Origin: Streptomyces sp. NBC_01460 | GTDB lineage: Bacteria; Actinomycetota; Actinomycetes; Streptomycetales; Streptomycetaceae | Reading direction: 5' to 3' | Assembly: GCF_036227405.1 (NCBI RefSeq) | Contig: NZ_CP109473.1 | Span: 5,766,001 to 5,830,000 of the forward strand | DNA: 64,000 bases | Shown: positions 28,522-36,778 of the stretch, in pieces | Position numbering within the stretch: position 1 is the stretch's first letter | How the letters are laid out: the number at the start of each line of letters is the position of its first letter | Program-made: the position numbers and the translations under genes | The notes under the pieces: model-generated | Told to the model about the DNA's origin: nothing | Databases searched by the model: none | Seen by the model: only the letters and a program-made list of their open reading frames with translations

Positions 28522-28931
28522 CCGCGACCCCTCCCGGCGCCCGGCGCGCGGTCCGCACCGACCGCGCCCCCGACCCGGCCGGCGCCTACAGCCAGGGCAT
28601 CGCCGCGGGCCCCTACCTCTTCACCTCGGGCTTCGGCCCGCAGGACCCGGACACCGGTGCGGTCGCCGGCACCGTCGAGGAGCAGACCGCGCAGGTTCTG
28701 CGGAACGTCCGCGCCGTACTGGAGGCGGAAGGTCTCGGGACGCAGGACGTCGTCAAGGTCACGGCCCATCTGCAGCACCTGCGCCGCGACTTCGCCGCCT
28801 ACGACGCCGTGTACCGCACCTTCTTCACCGCGCCGCACCCGGTCCGCACGACCGTCGGCTCCGACCTCATGGACATCCTGGTGGAGATCGACGTCGTCGC
28901 CCTCCGCCGGGACGCGCCACCGGTCCCGTAG
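28518..28931 (+). CDS. RidA family protein (enamine/imine deaminase)
   Basis: This 137-residue RidA-fold protein is coupled by ATGA to the dehydratase. Recognisable segments are APDPAGAYSQGI, EQTAQVLRNVRAVLEAEG, DVVKVTAHLQ and the substrate-carboxylate arginine in HPVRTTVGSDLMDILVEID. RidA proteins hydrolyse reactive 2-aminoacrylate-type enamines to 2-oxo acids. Placement here fits a dedicated role in clearing the dehydratase product. Confidence 0.92.
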   Translation: MTATPPGARRAVRTDRAPDPAGAYSQGIAAGPYLFTSGFGPQDPDTGAVAGTVEEQTAQVLRNVRAVLEAEGLGTQDVVKVTAHLQHLRRDFAAYDAVYRTFFTAPHPVRTTVGSDLMDILVEIDVVALRRDAPPVP

Positions 28932-28941
28932 GAGCGCAGAG

Positions 28942-28999
28942 CGTGACCTGACGAGTCGTCAAGAAGCTTGCCCATGAGCGGACGGTCCGTCAGGTCACG
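28942..28999. repeat. 12-bp perfect inverted repeat after ridA
   Basis: CGTGACCTGACG (28942-28953) and CGTCAGGTCACG (28988-28999) flank a 34-nt segment, 11 bp after the ridA stop codon. It may be the operon terminator with a large loop, or two half-sites for a regulator. No T-run follows. Confidence 0.5.
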
Positions 29000-29084
29000 G
29001 CTACGCGGCGTGCGAGGTGAGTAAAGATCACCCCGGTGTGTCGACAATCTTCACCGAAACATTGAACTGGTCACAGGATGGTCA

Positions 29085-29225
29085 CTAAGGTCGAGCTCCG
29101 AACCTTCGTACGGTTGATCGCCCACCCGGGGTGGCAGCGAAGGAACCGCCGAGTCCGTGACGTGCGCGGAGCCGGGGACGCTTCCCCCGCAGCCCGGTAG
29201 GCGGCTCGAGGAAGAAGGAGCTCGC
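29085..29225 (+). promoter_or_regulatory. Candidate degenerate ydaO-like (c-di-AMP) leader upstream of NlpC/P60 gene
   Basis: The leader contains ACCGCCGAGTCCG (29145-29157), GGAGCCGGGGAC (29168-29179) and CGGTAGGCGGCTCGAGG (from about 29195) directly before GAAGAAGGAG. As I recall them, ydaO-class leaders of Streptomyces wall-hydrolase genes begin with CCGCCGAG, continue GGAG-CGGGGAC, and end GGTAGGCGGC-GAAAGGAG, with about 60-80 nt of conserved core between. Here the ends are present but only about 16 nt separate them, so the core seems deleted or replaced. This is a proposal from memory of the motif, not a covariance search. Confidence 0.35.
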
Positions 29226-29229
29226 CTCC

Positions 29230-30255
29230 GTGGCGTCCCACCGTCGTCCCAAGCAGCCGAGCCGCACCCGCGTGACCGTGCTCACCGCGACCGCCGCCGC
29301 AGCCGTGGCCCTGACCTCCCAGGCGGCCCACGCCGACCCCAAGCCGACGAAGAGCGAGGTCAAGGCGAAGGTCGACAAGCTCTACCACGAGGCCGAGGAG
29401 GCCACGGAGAAGTACAACGGCGCCAAGGAGCAGCAGGACAAGCTCAAGAAGCAGGCCGACGCGCTCCAGGACACCGTCGCCCGCGGCCAGGAGGAGCTCA
29501 ACACCCTGAGGAACGAACTCGGTTCGCTCGCCACCGCGCAGTACCGCTCCGGCGGTCTCGACCCGTCGGTCCAGCTGCTGCTCTCCTCGGACCCGGACAG
29601 CTTCCTCGACCAGGCCTCCGCGCTCGACCAGCTGACGGCCAAGCAGGCCGAGTCGCTGCGCAAGATCCAGGCGAAGCAGCGCACCCTCGCGCAGCAGCGC
29701 AAGGAGGCGCAGGGCAAGCTCGCGGATCTGACCGAGGTCCGCACGGCGCTCGGCGAGAACAAGAAGAAGTTCCAGGGCAAGCTGGCCGAGGCCCAGAAGC
29801 TGCTGAACACACTCACCACCGCCGAGCGCGCCAAGATGGCGGAGCAGGAGCAGCGCGCCAGCCGTTCCGCCGGCGACCGGGTCGAGCTGGGCAACGAGGT
29901 CCCGGCCTCCGCCCTCGGGGCGGCGGCGCTCGCGGCCGCCGACACACGGGTGGGCAAGCCCTACGTCCGCGCGGCCACGGGCCCCGACTCCTTCGACTGC
30001 TCGGGCCTGACCATGTGGGCGTACGCCCAGGCCGGTGCCGACATCACCCGCACCACGTTCACCCAGATCAACGAGGGCACCCGCATCGGGCGCGGTCAGC
30101 TGAAGCCCGGAGACCTGGTCTTCTTCAGCAACACCTCGCACGTGGGCCTCTACGCCGGCAACAACACCGTGCTGCACGCGCCGTACCCGGGCGCCTACGT
30201 CCGTTACGAGTCGATGGACACCGTCGGCAGCTACCAGGCCGCCGTACGCATCTGA
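29230..30255 (+). CDS. NlpC/P60 peptidoglycan endopeptidase, secreted, coiled-coil N-terminus
   Basis: This 341-residue secreted protein starts at GTG 29230, behind GAAGAAGGAG. The signal peptide ends near AHADPKP. A long coiled coil (about residues 40-215, rich in Lys/Glu/Gln) is followed by an NlpC/P60 domain with catalytic Cys257 (SFDCSGLTMWAY), His304 (TSHVGLYAG) and His316 (HAPYPG). It cleaves D-Glu-DAP-type bonds in wall peptides, with the coiled coil probably mediating localisation or autoinhibition, as in RipA/PcsB-like hydrolases. It is monocistronic, with a strong hairpin after it. Confidence 0.94.
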   Translation: MASHRRPKQPSRTRVTVLTATAAAAVALTSQAAHADPKPTKSEVKAKVDKLYHEAEEATEKYNGAKEQQDKLKKQADALQDTVARGQEELNTLRNELGSLATAQYRSGGLDPSVQLLLSSDPDSFLDQASALDQLTAKQAESLRKIQAKQRTLAQQRKEAQGKLADLTEVRTALGENKKKFQGKLAEAQKLLNTLTTAERAKMAEQEQRASRSAGDRVELGNEVPASALGAAALAAADTRVGKPYVRAATGPDSFDCSGLTMWAYAQAGADITRTTFTQINEGTRIGRGQLKPGDLVFFSNTSHVGLYAGNNTVLHAPYPGAYVRYESMDTVGSYQAAVRI

Positions 30256-30280
30256 TCGAGCGCCGTCCCCCGGCCCACCG

Positions 30281-30330
30281 GACGACAGACACGAGGAGAC
30301 CGCCCCCGGGCGGTCTCCTCGTGTGTCGTC
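30281..30330. terminator. Strong bidirectional terminator between NlpC/P60 and VOC genes
   Basis: The stem pairs GACGACA(GA)CACGAGGAGACCGCC with its complement GGCGGTCTCCTC plus GTGTGTCGTC, giving 22 pairs with a 2-nt bulge and a ~4-nt loop. It lies 25 bp after the NlpC/P60 stop and 14 bp before the stop of the convergent VOC gene, so it serves both. Confidence 0.85.
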
Positions 30331-30344
30331 TTCGATGCGGGACG

Positions 30345-30791
30345 TCAGCCCTTCTTCAGCTCCTCGGCGAGCATCACGAGGATGCCGCTGGGGCCGCGGA
30401 GGTAGGTGAGCTTGTAGACGTCACCGTAGGTCGCCACCCCACGCAGCGGATGGCATCCGTGCCTCGCGGCCGTCGCAAGGGCTTCGTCGATGTCGTCGAC
30501 CGAGAAGGCGACGCGGTGCATGCCGATCTCGTGGGGACGCGTGGGCTCCGTCTCGATCGCCTCGGGGTGGATGTACTCGAAGAGTTCGAGGCAGCCGTGG
30601 CCGTCCGGCGTCCGGAGCATCGCGATGTTGGCGTGATTGCCGTCCAGGCCCACGGCGGTGTCGGTCCACTCCCCACTGACCGTGTCACGGCCGACGACCG
30701 TGAGGCCCAGGTCGGTGAAGAAGGAGATCGTTGCTTCGAGGTCGCGGACGGCGATGCCGACGTTCTCAAGTCTGATGGCCACGCGCCGCAT
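30345..30791 (-). CDS. VOC (glyoxalase/dioxygenase superfamily) protein
   Basis: This 148-residue protein contains two beta-alpha-beta-beta-beta modules (LENVGIAVRDLEATISFFTD at about 8-27 and MHRVAFSVDDIDEALATA at about 89-106). Candidate metal ligands are Glu in CLELFEY and His90 in GMHRVAF. The substrate may be a glutathione/mycothiol adduct, an acyl-CoA epimer or a drug, and no neighbour identifies it. It lies between two hairpins as a single-gene unit. Confidence 0.87.
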   Translation of the reverse strand: MRRVAIRLENVGIAVRDLEATISFFTDLGLTVVGRDTVSGEWTDTAVGLDGNHANIAMLRTPDGHGCLELFEYIHPEAIETEPTRPHEIGMHRVAFSVDDIDEALATAARHGCHPLRGVATYGDVYKLTYLRGPSGILVMLAEELKKG

Positions 30792-30838
30792 GCTACCGAG
30801 CCGTGCGGACCGGGTACGGGAAGGACGCAGCCGCGTAC

Positions 30839-30866
30839 GGGGCGCCGTCGGGACCGACGGCGCCCC
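30839..30866 (-). terminator. Perfect 13-bp stem terminator downstream of the BLIP-like gene
   Basis: GGGGCGCCGTCGG and CCGACGGCGCCCC enclose a 2-nt loop (effective loop 4). It is located after the stop of 31025-31624 and before the VOC start, so it should end the BLIP-like transcript. Confidence 0.7.
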
Positions 30867-31024
30867 GGCACACGGCGTCCGGAGCGGGACCGCTCTCGGG
30901 ATGCGGCACGGTCTTCTCCGGCCGGCCCGGGAAGCCGCGACGTCAAGAGGACGTGGGTGCCGCCGCCGCTGAGAAGGGCGCGCGGCTCACCACGCGGGAC
31001 ACGGGTTCCGGCGGACCGGCGGGG

Positions 31025-31624
31025 TCAGCGGACGTCGTCGCGGGACGAGTAGGTCTTACTCGTCAGCACGCCGTCGGTGAAGAAGAACTCGATCTCCGGG
31101 TAGGACTCCTCGACGGTCCCGGTGCAATGGATCATGGTCTTCCACCCGCTGGACGACGGGTGGTCGGGGCGCTCGGCCCATATGTCGGTGCATGCCGTAC
31201 CGGCGACGACGGCGTTGACCTCCGCCAGCGTGTCACCCACCGCGAACCCCTGCTCGTACTGGACCTCGGTCATGGTCCGGGGCAGGTCGTACGTGTACCA
31301 GGCGTAGGCGAAGGCATAGTCCTTCTCCTTCCTGACCAGCTGGTCGGAGGTGTTGAAGGTGAACGACGCCGTCTGGTCGACGAACTGGTTCTTCGCCCAG
31401 CAGACCAGGGCGCCGCCGACCCCGATCGCGGAGCAGTACGGCCGTGTGCCGATGACGGCCTCGACCTGCTGTCTGCTCATACCGAAGGCCACGGCGTCGT
31501 ACTTGGTGTCGGTGAGGTAGTTCGTGTCCGGATCGGGCTTGGGATCGGCCGACGAGGACGTCGCGGTGGAGCCGACCACGGCGGCCGCCAGAACGGCGAC
31601 GGTGACCAGAGGGCGAAGGCGCAT
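31025..31624 (-). CDS. Secreted beta-lactamase inhibitory protein (BLIP)-like, tandem BamE-fold repeats
   Basis: This 199-residue secreted protein starts at ATG 31624 (AGGAG 8 bases upstream); the longer open frame to 31849 is not coding-like. The signal peptide MRLRPLVTVAVLAAAVVGS is followed by two repeats. Repeat 1 is YDAVAFGMSRQQVEAVIG with Cys64/Cys75 and ASFTFNTSDQL. Repeat 2 is FAVGDTLAEVNAVVAG with Cys135/Cys157 and IEFFFTDGVLTSK. The GM(T/S)RQQV helix, one disulfide per repeat and the terminal FTDGVL match S. clavuligerus BLIP (FGMTRQQV, WFTDGVLQGK). BLIP hot spot Asp49 aligns with Asp83 (FVDQTASFTF), but Tyr50 is replaced. The target (beta-lactamase, PBP or other) is unproven. Confidence 0.8.
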   Translation of the reverse strand: MRLRPLVTVAVLAAAVVGSTATSSSADPKPDPDTNYLTDTKYDAVAFGMSRQQVEAVIGTRPYCSAIGVGGALVCWAKNQFVDQTASFTFNTSDQLVRKEKDYAFAYAWYTYDLPRTMTEVQYEQGFAVGDTLAEVNAVVAGTACTDIWAERPDHPSSSGWKTMIHCTGTVEESYPEIEFFFTDGVLTSKTYSSRDDVR

Positions 31625-31768
31625 GCGCGTGCTCCTGACGAAGGCGGCGGACGTCCGCGTACGACTCGGACGGATGGCGGCCACAACGACCAGGGGCATC
31701 CTGGGACCCGGGCCTCTCACCGCGCTCTCCGCCCGCCGCCCGGTGGCCGGGAACGCTCCACCGCCCGG
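31625..31768 (-). promoter_or_regulatory. Upstream region of the BLIP-like gene
   Basis: This region lies between the sdaA-side terminator hairpin and the BLIP-like start and must contain its promoter. I see the AGGAG ribosome-binding site at about 31632-31636 (minus strand) but no convincing -10/-35 pair or operator repeat. Confidence 0.3.
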
Positions 31769-31799
31769 CCGGCCCCCGCCCGCCCCGTGCGGGGGCCGG
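31769..31799 (-). terminator. Hairpin ending the glycine/serine operon
   Basis: CCGGCCCCCGC and GCGGGGGCCGG enclose a 9-nt loop. It lies ~125 bp after the sdaA stop and upstream of the BLIP-like gene. The strip between (31800-31924) shows nothing else. Confidence 0.5.
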
Positions 31800-31924
31800 G
31801 CGTGCGGTTCGGCCGAGTTCCCGCCGTCCGTACATCGCGCTGCCGGCACCGGTGGCCAGGGCCCGGTAGCGATCCCCGGATCCGACCGCGGCGCAGGGGT
31901 GAGCGACGGCCGGGGCGTGCGGCC

Positions 31925-33310
31925 TCAGCACTCGATGATGTTCACCGCGAGCCCGCCGCGGGCCGTCTCCTTGTACTTGACGCTCATGTCCGCGCCCGTC
32001 TCCTTCATGGTCTTGATGACCTTGTCCAGGGAGACCTTGTGGCTGCCGTCGCCGCGCAGCGCCATCTTCGCCGCCGTGACCGCCTTGACCGCCGCCATGC
32101 CGTTGCGCTCGATGCAGGGGATCTGTACGAGGCCGCCGACCGGGTCGCAGGTGAGGCCCAGGTTGTGCTCCATGCCGATCTCCGCGGCGTTCTCCACCTG
32201 CTCGGGGGAGCCGCCCAGGACCTCGGCGAGGGCTCCCGCGGCCATGGAGCAGGCGGAGCCCACCTCGCCCTGGCAGCCGACCTCGGCGCCGGAGATGGAG
32301 GCGTTCTCCTTGAAGAGCATGCCGATGGCCCCGGCGGCCAGGAGGAAGCGGACGACGCCGTCCTCCTTCTCGGCCTGGGTGCAGCCGCCCGCCGCGAAGT
32401 TCAGGTAGTAGTGCAGGACGGCGGGGATGATGCCCGCCGCGCCGTTGGTCGGGGCGGTGACGACGCGGCCCCCGGCGGCGTTCTCCTCGTTGACGGCCAT
32501 CGCGTAGAGGGTGATCCACTCCATCGCGTGCGCCTGGGGGTCGCCCTCGGCGCGCAGCTGCCTGGCCGAGTTCGCGGCGCGGCGGCGGACCTTCAGGCCG
32601 CCGGGGAGGATGCCCTCACGGGACATGCCGCGCGCGATGCAGGCCTCCATGACGCGCCATATCTCCAGGAGGCCGGCGCGGATCTCGTCCTCCGTGCGCC
32701 AGGCCTTCTCGTTCTCCAGCATGAGGGAGGAGATGGAGAGGCCGGTCTCACCGGCGAGGCGCAGCAGCTCGTCGCCGGTGCGGAAGGGGTGCTTGAGGAC
32801 GGTGTCGTCCGGGATGATCGGGTTCTCGCCGGCCACGGCGTCCTCGTCGACGACGAAGCCGCCGCCCACCGAGTAGTAGGTCTTCTCCAGCAGCGGGGCG
32901 CCGTCACGGTCGTAAGCGAGGACCGTCATCCCGTTGGCGTGGTACGGCAGGGCCTTGCGCCGGTGCAGGACCAGCTGTTCGTCGGCGTCGAAGGGGATCT
33001 CGTGCACGCCCAGGAGACTGATGCGCCCCGAGGCGCGGATCTCCTCGACGCGGGCGTCGGCGCCCTCGACGTCGACCGTGCGGGGCGACTCGCCCTCCAG
33101 GCCGAGCAGCACGGCCTTGGGCGTGCCGTGGCCGTGGCCGGTCGCGCCGAGCGAGCCGTAGAGCTCGGCCCGCACCGACGCGGTGTGGACGAGCAGGCCC
33201 TCGTTCTTGAGGCGGCGGGCGAACATGCGGGCCGCGCGCATCGGGCCGACCGTGTGGGAACTGGACGGGCCGATACCGACCGAGAAGAGGTCGAAGACCG
33301 AGAGGGCCAC
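31925..33310 (-). CDS. sdaA: L-serine ammonia-lyase (iron-sulfur, single chain)
   Basis: This 461-residue enzyme converts L-serine to pyruvate and ammonia. I choose GTG 33310 ([23 protein letters not shown]) because TAGGAGT lies just upstream. The beta domain (~1-150, with [12 protein letters not shown]) precedes the alpha domain (~190-460) with [19 protein letters not shown] and [15 protein letters not shown], which hold the cysteines expected to bind a [4Fe-4S] cluster. The last gene of the glycine-riboswitch cluster, it is separated from glyA by a strong hairpin, so it may need its own promoter or receive partial readthrough. Confidence 0.94.
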   Translation of the reverse strand: MALSVFDLFSVGIGPSSSHTVGPMRAARMFARRLKNEGLLVHTASVRAELYGSLGATGHGHGTPKAVLLGLEGESPRTVDVEGADARVEEIRASGRISLLGVHEIPFDADEQLVLHRRKALPYHANGMTVLAYDRDGAPLLEKTYYSVGGGFVVDEDAVAGENPIIPDDTVLKHPFRTGDELLRLAGETGLSISSLMLENEKAWRTEDEIRAGLLEIWRVMEACIARGMSREGILPGGLKVRRRAANSARQLRAEGDPQAHAMEWITLYAMAVNEENAAGGRVVTAPTNGAAGIIPAVLHYYLNFAAGGCTQAEKEDGVVRFLLAAGAIGMLFKENASISGAEVGCQGEVGSACSMAAGALAEVLGGSPEQVENAAEIGMEHNLGLTCDPVGGLVQIPCIERNGMAAVKAVTAAKMALRGDGSHKVSLDKVIKTMKETGADMSVKYKETARGGLAVNIIEC

Positions 33311-33396
33311 GGGAGTACTCCTAAGGCGTTGGTGGACGTCGTTGTCCGCCGGGTGGTGCGGGGACGGGCCGGTGGGCCCGGGTACGCGGGGCAAAG

Positions 33397-33446
33397 GGGT
33401 GGGGGCACCGCGCACACTGTGTTCAGTGTGCGCGGTGCCCCCACCC
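33397..33446 (-). terminator. Very strong 23-bp hairpin between glyA and sdaA
   Basis: Perfect 23-base arms (33397-33419 and 33424-33446; GGGTGGGGGCACCGCG...) are separated by TGTT. It lies 20 bp after the glyA stop. It should terminate or strongly attenuate transcription before sdaA, or protect the glyA mRNA 3' end. Confidence 0.85.
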
Positions 33447-33466
33447 GGCGTGCAAATCCTGGGTGA

Positions 33467-34726
33467 CTACTTGACGCCGGGGTACAGCGGGAACTTCTCG
33501 GCCAGCGCGATCACACGGGCCTTGAGGGCCTCGGCGTCGTACGCGGGCTTCAGGGCGGCCGCGATGATCTCGGCGACCTCGGTGAAGTCCTCGGCCTGGA
33601 AGCCACGGGTGGCCAGGGCGGGCGTGCCGATGCGCAGACCCGAGGTGACCATCGGGGGCCGCGGGTCGTTCGGGATGGCGTTCCGGTTGACCGTGATGCC
33701 CAGCTCGTGGAGCCGGTCCTCGGCCTGCTGGCCGTCCAGCTCCGAGTTGCGCAGGTCGACGAGGACCAGGTGGACGTCCGTGCCGCCGGAGAGGACGGAG
33801 ACACCCACCTCGGTGACGTCCGGCTGCACCAGGCGCTCGGCGAGGATGCGGGCGCCGTCCAGGGTGCGCTGCTGGCGCTCCTTGAACTCTTCGGTCGCCG
33901 CGACCTTGAAGGAGACGGCCTTGGCCGCGATCACGTGCTCCAGCGGGCCGCCCTGCTGACCGGGGAAGACCGCCGAGTTGATCTTCTTGGCGAGCTCCTG
34001 CGTCGACAGGATGACGCCACCGCGCGGACCGCCGAGGGTCTTGTGCGTGGTGGTCGTGACGACGTGGGCGTGCGGCACCGGGTTGGGGTGCAGACCCGCG
34101 GCGACCAGGCCCGCGAAGTGCGCCATGTCGACCATCAGGTACGCGCCGACCTCGTCCGCGATGCGGCGGAAGGCGGCGAAGTCCAGCTGGCGCGGGTAGG
34201 CGGACCAGCCGGCCACGATGAGCTTCGGCTTCGACTCCTTGGCGAGGCGCTCGACCTCGGCCATGTCCACGACGCCGGTGTCGTCGACGTGGTACGGGAC
34301 CACGTTGTAGAGCTTGCCGGAGAAGTTGATCTTCATGCCGTGGGTCAGGTGACCGCCGTGGGCCAGGTTCAGACCCATGATCGTGTCGCCCGGCTTCAGC
34401 AGCGCGAACATCGCGGCGGCGTTGGCCTGCGCACCCGAGTGCGGCTGGACGTTCGCGGCCTCGGCACCGAAGAGCGCCTTGATGCGGTCGATCGCGATCT
34501 GCTCGACCACGTCGACGTGCTCACAGCCACCGTAGTAGCGGCGGCCGGGGTAGCCCTCGGCGTACTTGTTGGTGAGGACGGAGCCCTGCGCCTCCATGAC
34601 CGCGACCGGAGCGAAGTTCTCCGAGGCGATCATCTCGAGGGTGGACTGCTGGCGGTGGAGCTCGGCGTCGACGGCGGCGGCGACGTCCGGGTCCAGCTCG
34701 TGGAGGGAGGAGTTGAGAAGCGACAT
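33467..34726 (-). CDS. glyA: Serine hydroxymethyltransferase
   Basis: This 419-residue PLP enzyme interconverts serine and glycine with tetrahydrofolate. The PLP lysine lies in [16 protein letters not shown], and further signatures are [13 protein letters not shown] and [18 protein letters not shown]. In this operon, with a glycine riboswitch and gcvT/gcvH upstream, it probably works in the direction glycine + CH2-THF to serine, using the methylene group from the cleavage system. The start is ATG 34726, 18 bp after gcvH. Confidence 0.96.
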   Translation of the reverse strand: MSLLNSSLHELDPDVAAAVDAELHRQQSTLEMIASENFAPVAVMEAQGSVLTNKYAEGYPGRRYYGGCEHVDVVEQIAIDRIKALFGAEAANVQPHSGAQANAAAMFALLKPGDTIMGLNLAHGGHLTHGMKINFSGKLYNVVPYHVDDTGVVDMAEVERLAKESKPKLIVAGWSAYPRQLDFAAFRRIADEVGAYLMVDMAHFAGLVAAGLHPNPVPHAHVVTTTTHKTLGGPRGGVILSTQELAKKINSAVFPGQQGGPLEHVIAAKAVSFKVAATEEFKERQQRTLDGARILAERLVQPDVTEVGVSVLSGGTDVHLVLVDLRNSELDGQQAEDRLHELGITVNRNAIPNDPRPPMVTSGLRIGTPALATRGFQAEDFTEVAEIIAAALKPAYDAEALKARVIALAEKFPLYPGVK

Positions 34727-34744
34727 CAGTGGGTCCCTAAGGTC

Positions 34745-35122
34745 TCAGTTGCCGGAGAACGCGGTGTACTCGTCGGCGGAGAGAAGGTCGTTCGGCTCCT
34801 CCGCGACGCGCACCTTGAACAGCCAGCCGCCCTCGAAGGGGGCGGAGTTCACCAGCGACGGGTCGTCCACGACGTCCTGGTTGGCCGCGGTCACCTCGCC
34901 GGTCACCGGCGAGTACAGGTCGCTGACCGACTTGGTCGACTCCAGCTCACCGCAGGTCTCGCCCGCGGTCACCGCGTCACCGACCTCCGGGAGCTGGGCG
35001 TAGACGACGTCACCGAGCGCGTTGGCCGCGAACTCGGTGATGCCGACCGTGGCCACGCCGTCCTCGAGGGCCGACAGCCACTCGTGCTCCTTGCTGTACC
35101 GCAGCTGCTGGGGGTTGCTCAT
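34745..35122 (-). CDS. gcvH: Glycine cleavage system H protein
   Basis: This 125-residue lipoyl carrier of the glycine cleavage complex has a lipoyl-lysine in the motif [20 protein letters not shown] and the C-terminal [11 protein letters not shown]. It shuttles the aminomethyl group from GcvP to GcvT. It sits between gcvT and glyA. No gcvP or gcvL is in the window, so these subunits must be encoded elsewhere. Confidence 0.96.
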   Translation of the reverse strand: MSNPQQLRYSKEHEWLSALEDGVATVGITEFAANALGDVVYAQLPEVGDAVTAGETCGELESTKSVSDLYSPVTGEVTAANQDVVDDPSLVNSAPFEGGWLFKVRVAEEPNDLLSADEYTAFSGN

Positions 35123-35211
35123 GACCTGAATTCTCCTGTACGCGGGGGAGTGCTGATGAACGGTGGTCTTACGGTGTGAGACACGACTGCGTCACGTGCG
35201 CGGGCGCTGTG

Positions 35212-36339
35212 TCACTTACGGCGCTTGTAGAAGGGCAGCGCCACGACCTCGTACGGTTCGTGCGTGCCCCGGATGTCGACCCCGACACCCTCGGTGCCGG
35301 GCTCGGCGTGCGCCGCGTCCACGTAGGCCATGGCGATCGGCTTGCCCAGGGTGGGCGACGGCGCGCCGGACGTGACCTCGCCCACGACCTCCCCGCCGAC
35401 GACGACCGGGAAGCCCGCCCGCGGGACCCGGCGGCCCTCGGCGACCAGGCCGACGAGCTTGCGCGGCGGCGCGGTCTCCGCCCGCTCCGCCGCGGCGGTC
35501 AGCGCCTCGCGGCCCACGAAGTCGCCCTCCTTCTCGAACTTCACGACCCTGCCCAGGCCCGCGTCGAAGGGCGTCAGCGCGGTGGTCAGCTCGTGTCCGT
35601 ACAGAGGCATGCCCGCCTCCAGGCGGAGCGTGTCGCGGCAGGAGAGCCCACAGGGGATCAGCCCGTACGGCGCGCCGGCCTCGGTGAGGGCCGTCCACAG
35701 CTGCTCGGCGTGGGCGGGGGCGACGAAGAGCTCGAAGCCGTCCTCACCGGTGTAGCCGGTACGGGCGATGAGCGCGGGGACGCCGGCGACCGTCCCGGGG
35801 AGCCCGGCGTAGTACTTCAGTCCGTCCAGGTCGGCGTCCGTGACCGACTTCAGTACGGCGGGGGAGTCGGGGCCCTGGACGGCGATCAGCGCGTACGCGT
35901 CGCGGTCGTCCCGCACCTCGGCGTCGAAGCCGCCGGCGCGCCCGGTCAGGGTGTCCAGGACGAGCTGGGCGTTGCCCGCGTTGGCGACCACCATGTACTC
36001 GCTGTCGGCCAGGCGGTAGACGATCAGGTCGTCCAGGATCCCGCCGTCCTCCGCGACGATCATCGTGTAGCGGGCCCGGCCCACGCCGACGGTGGCGATG
36101 TTGCCCACCAGCGCGAAGCTCAGGAAGGCCGCGGCCTGCGGTCCGGTGACGGTGATCTCGCCCATGTGCGACAGGTCGAAGAGTCCGGCCCGGGTGCGCA
36201 CGGCGTTGTGCTCGTCGCGCTCGCTGGCGTAGCGCAGCGGCATGTCCCAGCCGGCGAAGTCGGTCATGGTCGCGCCCAGGGAGCGATGCAGGGCATCGAG
36301 GGCGGTCAGGCGGGGGGCGGCGCTCGGGGCAGTGCTCAT
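35212..36339 (-). CDS. gcvT: Glycine cleavage system aminomethyltransferase (T protein)
   Basis: This 375-residue THF-dependent aminomethyltransferase has [15 protein letters not shown], the folate-binding [14 protein letters not shown] and C-terminal barrel motif [18 protein letters not shown]. Two ATGs compete, 36345 and 36339; I use 36339 because the GGAG then lies 8 bases upstream rather than 2. It is the first gene after the riboswitch, about 33 nt from its end. Confidence 0.95.
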   Translation of the reverse strand: MSTAPSAAPRLTALDALHRSLGATMTDFAGWDMPLRYASERDEHNAVRTRAGLFDLSHMGEITVTGPQAAAFLSFALVGNIATVGVGRARYTMIVAEDGGILDDLIVYRLADSEYMVVANAGNAQLVLDTLTGRAGGFDAEVRDDRDAYALIAVQGPDSPAVLKSVTDADLDGLKYYAGLPGTVAGVPALIARTGYTGEDGFELFVAPAHAEQLWTALTEAGAPYGLIPCGLSCRDTLRLEAGMPLYGHELTTALTPFDAGLGRVVKFEKEGDFVGREALTAAAERAETAPPRKLVGLVAEGRRVPRAGFPVVVGGEVVGEVTSGAPSPTLGKPIAMAYVDAAHAEPGTEGVGVDIRGTHEPYEVVALPFYKRRK

Positions 36340-36371
36340 GGACATGGCTCCAGGGCATGACGACAGGGGGG

Positions 36372-36599
36372 TGGTTCCCTCCCCATCTGTCATCGGAACC
36401 TGAGAGGTTCGCCGAGAGCCCCTGAAAGGGTCCTGACGGGGACAGCCCCGTCAGGGTCGGCTTGCACCTTGGGTGGAGCCGCACAGCGGCCCGCTTTTCA
36501 GATCTGCCTCATCCACGCGGTACGGGGCCTGAGAGATTCAAGGGAGGAACTTGCTCCTTCGGCGCCCGGCGCACACAGTGACCGGGACTCTCCCGCGCG
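36372..36599 (-). promoter_or_regulatory. Glycine riboswitch (tandem aptamer) controlling gcvT-gcvH-glyA
   Basis: Read on the minus strand, the first aptamer has GCGGGAGAGTCC, then GCCGAAGGAGCAA, then AATCTCTCAGGC, then AGATCTGAAAAGC. The second has AAGGTGCAAGCC, an extended P3 hairpin (CCTGACGGGG/CCCCGTCAGG), GGCGAACCTCTCAGG and GATGACAGATGGGGAG. These are the conserved glycine-aptamer blocks in the right order. Glycine binding is known to switch on gcv genes. The second aptamer is followed by GGGTGGT/ACCACCC-like sequence close to the gcvT Shine-Dalgarno, so translational control is possible. Confidence 0.88.
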
Positions 36600-36778
36600 G
36601 ATTCAAACGGCCGGTATGCAGTTGGCGGGGTCATCATCGCACGCCTTGGGGGAGAGTGGGGCGTCCCGGTCCTTACGGGTGCCGGCGCCGACACGTGGAG
36701 CCGGAAGCGGTTGTGCCGCATTACCTTTTCTTTACACTTCGTGGACAGGTCGGTGGGTGAATCGGCAGGGGGAAGGCG

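Noticed and set aside
28932..29100. Possible tRNA or small RNA in the gap downstream of ridA
   Set aside because: No cloverleaf with D-, anticodon- and T-arm could be drawn; the notable features are the 12-bp inverted repeat and the leader of the NlpC/P60 gene.
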